This document shows, in pieces, positions 1 to 6,170 of a stretch of DNA of 6,604 nt. Made by a program: the position numbers and the translations under genes. The stretch's first letter is position 1. Every line of letters begins with the position of its first letter. Source of the DNA: a bacterium UBA7470 (GTDB taxonomy: Bacteria; Pseudomonadota; Gammaproteobacteria; Burkholderiales; Burkholderiaceae_C); NCBI GenBank assembly GCA_002479815.1, contig DLPA01000139.1, forward strand, positions 2,646-9,249, given 5' to 3'. The notes below the pieces were generated by a model that ran no database searches, had not been told where the DNA came from, and worked only from the letters and a program-made list of their open reading frames with translations.

Positions 1-171
1 TACGACACACCCAACATCCGCGTAGGCACGTTTGCAGACTTTGAAGTATTGGCGCAACGCAATGGCTTGAGCATCCAAGATGCCTTTGGCTTGTCCGACG
101 GGCAGGAAGTACGCTGGATGCCGAATCTGCGCGCCAGCACTGCCGTGTTCAAGTTCATGAGGGCTGTGTGA
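1..171 (+). CDS. metW: Methionine biosynthesis protein MetW, C-terminal fragment
   Basis: The window opens inside this gene. The last 56 codons are read in frame 1 and stop at TGA 169-171. The visible tail contains YDTPNIRVGTFADFE, followed by a GL..DAFGL segment and VRWMPNLRAS. This is the pattern I recognise from the C-terminus of MetW, a class I SAM-methyltransferase-like protein that works with the homoserine O-acetyltransferase MetX in methionine synthesis in proteobacteria. The N-terminus and SAM-binding motifs lie outside the window, and metX would be expected further upstream, which cannot be checked here. The identification rests on remembered family similarity over a short tail, but the match is characteristic. 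The next gene starts 82 bp downstream on the same strand. Confidence 0.88.
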   Translation, partial: YDTPNIRVGTFADFEVLAQRNGLSIQDAFGLSDGQEVRWMPNLRASTAVFKFMRAV

Positions 172-252
172 GCACGCAATGCGCGCGTATCGTGCGACTT
201 TCGTGTGACACACTGATGAACAAAAATCCATGTTTGACTTGTCTCTTTTCCT

Positions 253-1494
253 ATGCCCGCCTCTTCACGCGCCACTGCCAAAAAGCCGACGATCAAACGC
301 ACCAGCGTAAAAAGTCCATCAACGGATACGCCGAGCAGTCCGATTCGGGATTTGAAATTGACCGCATCGGCAGACAGGCTGCTGTCGCCCGAGATGAAGG
401 CGTTTAATCGGGCCTTGTCGAAAATAGAAAAGATCAAGGCACAGATGGTCGAGCTGGATGCGCTGGGGCTGCATTACCAACGTCAAAACGCAGAGGTTTT
501 AGACCCCTTGGTTGCAAAAACCACCGCCAATCGCCGTGAAATGGTGCTGTTTTTAGATGCGCGGCTTCGTGCTGCTGCCGAAAAGCGGCAAAAATCCTTG
601 TCTAAAACGCAGCACGAGACAGCTGTCCGACTGATTTGTAACATCACCGCAGCTTTGGCTGCTGAACAACCGGAGATGGCTGAGATTCATGATCGCTACA
701 GCAAAACCAGCTTGAGCGACATCGCCAAAATCGAAGCGGCTGAAAACCAAGAAATGATGGCGGACATTTTGCAAAAAATGGGCGGACAGATGCCTGAAGG
801 GGTCGATGCCGCCCTGTCACCCGAAGAAATCCTCCAACACCTCTTTGGCGAAGTAGAACGCTTGCGGCAAGTACGCCAAGCGCGTCAAGAAGCGCGTCAA
901 GCCAAACGGGCCGCCAAACAAAAAAGCAAAGCCAAGCCCGATTCCCCCCAAGCGCAGGCCATTGCCAACCAAGAACAAGCCGAGCAAACCCTGAAAACCT
1001 TGTTCCGACAAATCGCCAGCCGCCTGCATCCCGACCGCGAACCCGATGAGGCCGAGCGTCAACGCAAAACCAATTTGATGAGCCAAGCCAATGCGGCTTA
1101 CGAACGCAAAGATTGGGTCACGCTCATGCAGCTACAACTGCAAGCCGAGTGGGTGGACCCCGATCACGCCAGCCGTTTATCAGCCCAGCGTCTGCATGAA
1201 TTGACTTTATTGCTGAAACAACAAGCCGCTGCTCTTGAGACTGAAAGGCAAGGCTTGCAAGCAAAATGGAGCCAGCTTTTGCAAGTCCCTCTGGGGCTGC
1301 CTTTGACGGCTGGAATGCTGGACATGGTGCTGAACAAGCGGCGTTCGGACTTAGAGCAACAACTGGAAATCGAGGTCGCAGATTTGGCCTTGATTCAAAC
1401 CGATGCCGGCTTAAAAACCGTGCTGAACGAGCAACGCAAAATCCACCGCAAAGAAGAAAAGCAGCAGGAGAGCTTCAATCGGTTTATTTTTTAA
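253..1494 (+). CDS. J-domain (DnaJ-like) coiled-coil protein
   Basis: This 413-residue protein contains a J-domain-like segment at about residues 245-297. A basic helix (LKTLFRQIASRL) leads into the invariant HPD motif at 259-261, then a second helix with MSQANAAYERKD, typical of J-domain helix III. The HPD loop normally stimulates the Hsp70 (DnaK) ATPase, so the inferred role is a specialised Hsp70 co-chaperone. There is no Gly/Phe region, zinc finger or substrate-binding C-terminal domain, so it is not DnaJ itself. Residues 1-45 are rich in Ser, Thr, Lys and Pro and probably disordered. Residues 48-225 and 310-410 are highly charged helical segments, likely coiled coil. An 11-bp tandem repeat (879-889 and 891-901) encodes part of a basic RQ/EA stretch. 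ATG 253 is the first possible ATG after an in-frame TGA at 235. It has no clear Shine-Dalgarno sequence, and ATG 394 is an alternative start. The protein appears soluble. Similar hypothetical J-domain proteins are common in Burkholderiales. Confidence 0.85.
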   Translation: MPASSRATAKKPTIKRTSVKSPSTDTPSSPIRDLKLTASADRLLSPEMKAFNRALSKIEKIKAQMVELDALGLHYQRQNAEVLDPLVAKTTANRREMVLFLDARLRAAAEKRQKSLSKTQHETAVRLICNITAALAAEQPEMAEIHDRYSKTSLSDIAKIEAAENQEMMADILQKMGGQMPEGVDAALSPEEILQHLFGEVERLRQVRQARQEARQAKRAAKQKSKAKPDSPQAQAIANQEQAEQTLKTLFRQIASRLHPDREPDEAERQRKTNLMSQANAAYERKDWVTLMQLQLQAEWVDPDHASRLSAQRLHELTLLLKQQAAALETERQGLQAKWSQLLQVPLGLPLTAGMLDMVLNKRRSDLEQQLEIEVADLALIQTDAGLKTVLNEQRKIHRKEEKQQESFNRFIF

Positions 1495-1526
1495 TCCACC
1501 GATGGCGCTCCATAGAAAATGCGTCA

Positions 1527-1997
1527 TCAGAGCAAATAAACCACCACGATGATGATGAAACCGAGGGTGAGATTGACGGCGACCCAGTTTTTAATTTGAG
1601 CCAAGACTGCACCACCCGCTGGCCAATCGCCGCCGCTGACGGCTTGGGTCAGTCGCTTATAAAGTGCAAAACGGATATGTCCAAAAATGGCCCACATCAG
1701 CAAACCGAGTGCGGCCATGACCATCCACACCACAGGCATTTGGAACTGTCCGCCACTCTGCACCGTGTCTTTGGCCACACGACCGATCATCCACGCCCCA
1801 CTGACGACCGCCCAAGTCGCCAAGGCCAGAATGAATTGAAAAAAACGCCCTAAAACCCCGTGCATCAGCCGCTGTCGCTCAGGGGGCGGTAGCACTTCTT
1901 GCGCAACGGGACGCAAAAAGAAATGGGCAAAAAACATCCCACCAATCCAGATGATGATCGCCAATACATGGCTGAGTTTGAGTAGGTTATAAAGCAT
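1527..1997 (-). CDS. CopD-family integral membrane protein
   Basis: A 156-residue, very hydrophobic protein with four predicted transmembrane helices, at about residues 8-28, 50-70, 87-108 and 134-155. The opening LLKLSHVLAIIIWIGGMFFAHFFLRP, with histidines at 10 and 25, is characteristic of small CopD-domain proteins of beta- and gammaproteobacteria. Further histidines lie at 46 and 107. CopD is associated with copper handling in the inner membrane, but these short stand-alone homologues have no firmly established function, and no copper genes are adjacent. The start is ATG (complement of 1995-1997), supported by an AGGA ribosome-binding site (complement of 2004-2007) six bases upstream. A TATAAA hexamer on the same strand (complement of 2018-2023) could be a -10 element, although I see no good -35. 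The gene converges on the J-domain gene with only 32 bp between stops, and diverges from the acylase gene. Confidence 0.83.
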   Translation of the reverse strand: MLYNLLKLSHVLAIIIWIGGMFFAHFFLRPVAQEVLPPPERQRLMHGVLGRFFQFILALATWAVVSGAWMIGRVAKDTVQSGGQFQMPVVWMVMAALGLLMWAIFGHIRFALYKRLTQAVSGGDWPAGGAVLAQIKNWVAVNLTLGFIIIVVVYLL

Positions 1998-2121
1998 AGA
2001 ACATCCTGAAAACCACGTTTATAGCGGATGCGATAAAACCTCATTCAGACAAACCCGTATCAGTCGCCGCAGCGATAAACAAAACCGACGATTTGCGGCA
2101 TGGTGGCACGTCCAACTCTTT

Positions 2122-2126
2122 AGGAG
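2122..2126 (+). promoter_or_regulatory. Shine-Dalgarno AGGAG of the acylase gene
   Basis: AGGAG ends 11 bases before ATG 2138 and supports that start over the in-frame TTG at 2093, which has no ribosome-binding site. Starting at 2138 also places a clean lipoprotein signal peptide at the N-terminus. The spacing is slightly long, which is the only reservation. Confidence 0.65.
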
Positions 2127-2137
2127 ACGCGCTCATC

Positions 2138-4561
2138 ATGCCTATTTCTTCTTTGTCTGCCCCGCCGCCGCGCCCTTGGTCGGCCTTGGCACTGCTGCCT
2201 TTGGTGATGGCTTTATCCGCCTGCTCGTCGCTGTCCTTGGCTCCTTCCTCGAAGGACGTGACCATTGTCCGCACCACTTACGGCATTCCCCACATCACCG
2301 CCGCCGATGTGGAAGGCCTGGCCTTTGGCGCGGCCTATGCGCACGCGCAAGACAACATCTGCCAAAGCGCCGATCATTTGATGACCGTGCGCGGGCAACG
2401 GTCGCTGCACTTGGGCGAGTCCGGCATGGGCATCATGGGCGTGCGGGCGTTTCCCAACGCGCAAATTGATGCTTTCATCGCCGCCCACATGGACGATGCA
2501 CGCTTGGCCGCGCTGTGGGCCGCCTCCAGTCCGGCCAATCAAGCCCAAGCGCGGGGCTATGTCGCGGGCTACAACCGCTATTTGCAAGACCATGCGGGCA
2601 AGCTGCCTGCCGCGTGCAACGGCAAACCGTGGGTGCAGCCCATGAGCTTGGCCGATTTGTACCGCGCGACTGAAGTGATTCAAGTCCAAGCCGGTGCAGG
2701 AGCCTTGGCCGATGCGATTTTGGCCGCCAAGCCACCACAAAATTCAGCATCAAAAGTGGGCCTGACTCTTATAGATAAAGAGGTTAATGCTCTTAATGAA
2801 GAATCATCTCAAGTGGCTGGCGCACAAGCAGCCTTGCGTGAAGCGGGCTTGTGGGAGTCGCCCTTAGGCTCGAACGCATGGGCCTTTGGCAAAGACCGCA
2901 CCGCCAACGGCAAAGGCATGCTCTTGGGCAACCCGCATTTTCCGTGGGTGGGCACGAGCCGCTTTTATCAAATGCACCTCACCATTCCGGGCCACATGGA
3001 CGTGATGGGGGCCAGCATCGGGTGGGCCAGCGTGGTGCAAATTGGCTTTAACAAAGACGTGGCGTGGTCGCACACCGTCTCTACCGGCAAACGCTTCACC
3101 CTGCACGAACTGGCCTTAGTCCCCGGACAAGCCACCCACTATCTGATCGACGGCAAGCCCGAAGCCATGCAAAGCAAGACGGTGCGCTACGCCGTGCGCG
3201 GGGCCGATGGGCAAGTCCAACACAAAGAACACACCGTTTGGCACACCCGCTTTGGCCCCGTGCTGGTGATGCCACGCGCGGGCCTGAACTGGACAGCGCA
3301 AGTCGCCTACGCCTTAAAAGATGCCAACGCTGGCGGTTTGCGCAGCACCGACACTTACATGGGATTGGCCCGCGCCCGCAACGTGGCCGAGGTGCAGCAA
3401 GCCCTGGGCAATTTGGGCACAGCGTGGGTCAACACCATCGCCGCCGACCGCCACGGGCAAGCGATGTACGCCGACATGAGCGTCGTGCCCGATGTCGATG
3501 CCGCTGCGTTGGCGCGTTGTGCCCCGAGCAAACCCGCTGCCGCCTTGCTCGGTGGCGCGGGGCTGGTCGTGCTCAACGGCTCGCGCAGCGATTGCGATTG
3601 GCGGCAAGACCCCGCGTCTCCCGTGCCCGGCCTCACTCCGCCCACCCGTATGCCCATGGTGACGCGCAGCGATTGGGTACACAACAGCAACGACAGCTTC
3701 TTCTACACCCACCCCGAGGTGACATGGACGGACACGCCCATTTCCCCACTGGTCGGCGATGACGTGGTGCGCCGCCCCCGCACGCGCTCCGAGTGGCTGG
3801 AAATTCCCGAGCTGCTGAACAAAGGCAAAGTCACCCTGCCCGCCATGCAGGCCCAGTTGTTTGAAAACCGCAACCTCATGGCCCGCCTCCTCATTCCTGA
3901 CTTGATCGCTGCTTGCACGACAAACACCAGCGCCAGCGACGATATTCGATCAGGCTGTGCGGCTTTAAAAACCTTTGCCGATGCGGGCTACCGCAACCAT
4001 GCCGAGGCCAAAGGAGCCGTGCTGTTCCGCGAGTTTTGGCGCACCGCCAGCCAAATTCCCGGGGTGTATCGTGAGCCGTTCAACAAAGCCCGTCCCGTCG
4101 ATACGCCCACAGGCTTGAAGTTCAGCGATGCGGCGACCGCTTCCAAAATTTGGGAAGCCTTGGGCGGTGCGGTCAAAAAAATGCGCGATGCGGGTTTCGC
4201 GCCTGATGTGGCCTTGGGCCAAGTGCAACGCGCCATCTTCAGCGATGCCGACATTGCGCTGCACGGGGGCGATGAGATCGAAGGCGTGCTCAACAACCTA
4301 GGCGACCGAGGTCGTCCGGGCATCGGCCAGCGTGGCATCCGCATCGACTACGGCACGAGCTATGTGCAAACCGTCACTTTTGACGAGCAAGGCCCCGTCG
4401 CCCAAGCCTTGCTCACCTACGGGCAAAGCACCAATCCCGCCTCGCCCCATCAAACCGACCAACTGCGCTTGTATGCCGCCAAGCAATGGCCGAGCTTGCC
4501 CTTCCACCCGCAAGACATCGCCCGCCAACGCCTAGGCGAGACCTTGGTGCTCAAACGCTGA
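2138..4561 (+). CDS. Lipoprotein penicillin/AHL acylase family Ntn-hydrolase
   Basis: An 807-residue N-terminal-nucleophile amidohydrolase of the penicillin G acylase / acyl-homoserine-lactone acylase family. Such enzymes hydrolyse amide bonds in N-acyl compounds. Residues 1-28 are a lipoprotein signal peptide ending in lipobox LSA|C (Cys29). Ser at +2 suggests outer-membrane sorting by the Lol rule. The alpha chain (about 30-200) shows DNICQSADHLMTVRGQRS and a GYN motif. A linker (about 201-244) precedes Gly244-Ser245. Ser245 begins the beta chain (SNAWAF) and is the expected self-cleavage site and nucleophile. Beta-chain His23 (GNPHFPW) and Val70 (HTV) match positions known in PvdQ-type AHL acylases. 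The NSND motif (516-519) should contain the catalytic Asn, and RRPRTR follows. Total length fits the family. The precise substrate cannot be read from sequence, and no luxI or luxR homologue is visible. The gene is divergent from the CopD gene and is followed by a strong hairpin. The linker codons are strikingly AT-rich. Confidence 0.92.
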   Translation: MPISSLSAPPPRPWSALALLPLVMALSACSSLSLAPSSKDVTIVRTTYGIPHITAADVEGLAFGAAYAHAQDNICQSADHLMTVRGQRSLHLGESGMGIMGVRAFPNAQIDAFIAAHMDDARLAALWAASSPANQAQARGYVAGYNRYLQDHAGKLPAACNGKPWVQPMSLADLYRATEVIQVQAGAGALADAILAAKPPQNSASKVGLTLIDKEVNALNEESSQVAGAQAALREAGLWESPLGSNAWAFGKDRTANGKGMLLGNPHFPWVGTSRFYQMHLTIPGHMDVMGASIGWASVVQIGFNKDVAWSHTVSTGKRFTLHELALVPGQATHYLIDGKPEAMQSKTVRYAVRGADGQVQHKEHTVWHTRFGPVLVMPRAGLNWTAQVAYALKDANAGGLRSTDTYMGLARARNVAEVQQALGNLGTAWVNTIAADRHGQAMYADMSVVPDVDAAALARCAPSKPAAALLGGAGLVVLNGSRSDCDWRQDPASPVPGLTPPTRMPMVTRSDWVHNSNDSFFYTHPEVTWTDTPISPLVGDDVVRRPRTRSEWLEIPELLNKGKVTLPAMQAQLFENRNLMARLLIPDLIAACTTNTSASDDIRSGCAALKTFADAGYRNHAEAKGAVLFREFWRTASQIPGVYREPFNKARPVDTPTGLKFSDAATASKIWEALGGAVKKMRDAGFAPDVALGQVQRAIFSDADIALHGGDEIEGVLNNLGDRGRPGIGQRGIRIDYGTSYVQTVTFDEQGPVAQALLTYGQSTNPASPHQTDQLRLYAAKQWPSLPFHPQDIARQRLGETLVLKR

Positions 4562-4576
4562 AGCCCTACGCCTCTA

Positions 4577-4608
4577 CGCCGCCACACACCCACCTGTGTG
4601 TGGCGGCG
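4577..4608 (+). terminator. 13-bp perfect hairpin just after the acylase stop
   Basis: Arms 4577-4589 and 4596-4608 are perfectly complementary (13 bp, mostly G-C and alternating A-C/G-T) around a six-base loop. The hairpin begins 15 bp after the acylase stop. Downstream on the plus strand the sequence is GAAAAAGC rather than a T-run, and there is no T-run on the other side either. It is therefore not a textbook Rho-independent terminator. It may stabilise the mRNA 3' end or act as a terminator or pause site without a U-tract. The structure is certain, the function is not. Confidence 0.55.
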
Positions 4609-4620
4609 GAAAAAGCATGA

Positions 4621-4871
4621 CTAAAAACAATAGTAAAAAAAGTGAGCTGTTTACGCAAGTTATACGTGGTTTTTAGTCAATTCTATATTCAAAAAAGGCC
4701 TTGAAAACCTAAAAAATTATCCCAAAATCTCTTTTTCGATCGCACAAAAGGGGGTGGGGGCTGTCAAAAGCCCTATTTTTTCAATAAAAACGGCTTTTTT
4801 TATAAATAAAATCGGCTAAAAAACCCGTATTAATTGCGTAAGCAGCTCACTTTTTTTGCTCATCTTTTGAG
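4621..4871. repeat. Long imperfect inverted repeat (BIME/MITE-like block)
   Basis: Two AT-rich arms face each other. The core arms, 4635-4682 and 4810-4857, match at 41 of 48 ungapped positions when one is reverse-complemented. The outermost 24 positions, A7-GTGAGCTG then TTACGCAA, differ at one base only, and that one is G-U compatible. Weaker similarity continues outward (4621-4634 against 4858-4871, 9 of 14) and inward (4684-4701 against 4791-4808, 13 of 18). The left arm also carries a perfect 11-bp inverted repeat of its own (4618-4628 with 4669-4679). The centre holds a GGGGGTGGGGG run (4750-4760) and a terminator-like hairpin. There is no open reading frame of note and no convincing target-site duplication. 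The block occupies most of the 417-bp gap between the acylase and the binding-protein gene. It could be two inverted intergenic repeat units, a non-autonomous element remnant, or a structured RNA region. Confidence 0.8.
4757..4781 (+). terminator. Candidate Rho-independent terminator inside the inverted repeat
   Basis: GGGCT (4758-4762) pairs with AGCCC (4769-4773) around a six-base loop, extended by a G-T pair (4757/4774). It is followed at once by TATTTTTT on the plus strand. This is the usual layout of an intrinsic terminator and could end transcripts from the acylase gene about 200 bp past its stop. An overlapping alternative stem (4766-4772 with 4792-4798, then T4795-4801) could serve the same role. 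The stem is short, so confidence is moderate. Confidence 0.5.
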
Positions 4872-4947
4872 ATGCTGTACCCGCCACCACAGCGATACGT
4901 TGTTTCCACTACGCGGTTTTGCGCACGCGCCAAGGGGGGGCATTTTT

Positions 4948-4953
4948 TATACT
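4948..4953 (+). promoter_or_regulatory. Possible -10 element of the binding-protein gene
   Basis: TATACT matches the sigma-70 -10 consensus TATAAT at five of six positions and lies 31 bp before the GTG start, giving a short leader with the ribosome-binding site inside it. No good -35 is present at 16-18 bp. The nearest TTG hexamer (4919-4924) is 23 bp away, and the intervening sequence contains a run of seven G (4934-4940). It may be a weak or activator-dependent promoter. Confidence 0.4.
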
Positions 4954-4965
4954 GATTCTTTTTGT

Positions 4966-4971
4966 AAGGAG
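4966..4971 (+). promoter_or_regulatory. Shine-Dalgarno AAGGAG that fixes the GTG start
   Basis: AAGGAG lies seven bases upstream of GTG 4979, an ideal spacing. It favours this GTG over the in-frame TTG at 4919, whose extra 20 residues would spoil an otherwise ordinary signal peptide. Confidence 0.85.
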
Positions 4972-4978
4972 ACAGTCA

Positions 4979-6124
4979 GTGAACATCTTTGCCTTGAAAT
5001 CAGTGAAATGGTGGCCTGCGGCGCTGTCCGTGTGTGTGACGATCGGCCTGGCCTTGTGGACGGTACGTGCGCACGCCCAACTGCTGATTGGGCAGCCGTC
5101 TGGGTTTTCGGGTGCTGCAGCCGCAGGGGTGAAAGAAAACACCAAGGGGGCGCAGTTGGTGATTGATCTCGTCAACGCCAAAGGCGGTGTTCATGGACAA
5201 AAAATCGAACTCTTATCGAAAGACGATCAGTTCATGCCCAAGCGCACGTTGGAGCGGGCCACAGAATTGATTGACAAAGACAAGGTGCTGGCGTTGTTTT
5301 TAAATCGAGGCACACCGCACACAGAAATCCTATTGCCGTTGCTCGCAGATCGCAAAGTCCCATTGATTGCACCCAGCACAGGCGCCATGGTGCTGCACGA
5401 TCCCGTCAATCCTTGGGTGTTTAATGTCCGCGCCACCTACCAGCGCGAGGCGGCCAGGGCCATCGAGCATTTGGTGGGATTGGGGTTGACGCGCATTGCA
5501 GTGATGTACACCGACGACTCGTTTGGGGCCGATGGCGCGGCCGGCGCCACCAAAGGCTTTGAAAAACAGCGGGTGCCGGTCTTGTGGCAAGAGAAATTTC
5601 CACGCGACAACCCCGATCTAACGCCGTTGGTGCAACGCGTCAAGCAGTCAGACGCGCAGGCGGTGGTGGTGATCGCGTCGGCTGCCAATGTGGCTGCGGC
5701 AGTCAAAGGCATTCGCCAGGCGGGGTCTCGCGCGCAGGTGGTCACTTTATCCAACAACGCCTCAGACGGTTTCATCAAACTCTTGGGTGAACAAGGCCGC
5801 GGGGTCATCGTCACGCAAGTGTTTCCCAGCGAGCGTTCCATGACCTACGCGTTGGTACGCGAGGCGGTTGAATTGGCTCGTACCAAAGGCTTGGACGGTG
5901 TCTCTCCAGCCATGATGGAAGGCTTCGCGGCGGCCAAGGTCTTGGTGGAGGGCTTGCGCTTGGCCGGCCCCAACCCCACACCGGCCAAGCTGCGCGATGC
6001 GCTAGAAAACATCCAACGTTTCGACTTGGGCGGCTTGTCCATCAGTTACACCAGTACCGACCACAGCGGGCTAGAGTTTGCCGACTTGTCCATCATCGAC
6101 GCCAGTGGTAAGTTCCGCCGCTGA
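4979..6124 (+). CDS. Periplasmic ABC substrate-binding protein, LivK-like (type I fold)
   Basis: A 381-residue protein starting at GTG. Residues 1-33 form a Sec signal peptide: Lys7 and Lys10, a hydrophobic core at about 12-28, and cleavage after AHA. The mature part begins QLLIGQPSGFSG, the first beta strand and ligand loop typical of type I periplasmic binding proteins of the branched-chain amino acid (Peripla_BP_6) group. Other family traits are GAQLVIDLVNAKGGVHG, then KDDQFMPKRT, PLIAPSTGA, a strand IAVMYTDDSFGADG, and QAVVVIASAANVAAAVKGIRQAG in the second lobe. Such proteins capture amino acids or related small solutes for an inner-membrane ABC importer. The ligand is not deducible. No permease or ATPase gene is visible on either side, so it is either an orphan or served by a transporter encoded elsewhere. 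uvrA follows 79 bp downstream on the same strand. Length is normal for the family. Confidence 0.9.
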   Translation: MNIFALKSVKWWPAALSVCVTIGLALWTVRAHAQLLIGQPSGFSGAAAAGVKENTKGAQLVIDLVNAKGGVHGQKIELLSKDDQFMPKRTLERATELIDKDKVLALFLNRGTPHTEILLPLLADRKVPLIAPSTGAMVLHDPVNPWVFNVRATYQREAARAIEHLVGLGLTRIAVMYTDDSFGADGAAGATKGFEKQRVPVLWQEKFPRDNPDLTPLVQRVKQSDAQAVVVIASAANVAAAVKGIRQAGSRAQVVTLSNNASDGFIKLLGEQGRGVIVTQVFPSERSMTYALVREAVELARTKGLDGVSPAMMEGFAAAKVLVEGLRLAGPNPTPAKLRDALENIQRFDLGGLSISYTSTDHSGLEFADLSIIDASGKFRR

Positions 6125-6170
6125 GGCAGCCAGCCCGTGACACACAAGGAATTGGTGATCTTCGTAGAAT

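Noticed and set aside
234..257. TTGACT and TATGCC as a promoter for the J-domain gene
   Set aside because: The spacer is only 12 bp and the second hexamer covers the start codon, so it cannot act as a sigma-70 promoter for this gene.
1266..1853. Plus-strand open frame across the J-domain gene end and the CopD-family gene
   Set aside because: It crosses two well-supported genes, shows no domain, and its composition suggests a shadow frame.
2093..2137. Upstream TTG start for the acylase
   Set aside because: It lacks a ribosome-binding site and would add 15 residues before a well-formed lipoprotein signal peptide. ATG 2138 has AGGAG upstream.
2213..2740. Long minus-strand open frame inside the acylase gene
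   Set aside because: It is antisense to a strongly supported gene, is rich in Gly, Ala, Arg and His as expected from GC-rich complement, and resembles no known protein.
3064..3762. 232-codon plus-strand open frame within the acylase gene
   Set aside because: Its composition is dominated by Arg, His, Pro and Ala, typical of a shifted frame of a GC-rich gene. The overlapping acylase frame carries the conserved catalytic motifs.
4750..4760. G-quadruplex in GGGGGTGGGGG
   Set aside because: Only two G-runs are present, so at most a weak two-layer structure could form within one strand. Noted only as part of the repeat centre.
4617..4874. Target-site duplication ATG flanking the inverted-repeat block
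   Set aside because: ATG at 4617-4619 and 4872-4874 is only three bases, and placing the ends there misaligns the arms by one base; chance is the better explanation.
4919..4978. Upstream TTG start for the binding protein
   Set aside because: GTG 4979 has an ideal AAGGAG at seven bases and gives a normal signal peptide; the upstream extension overlaps the promoter-like sequence.
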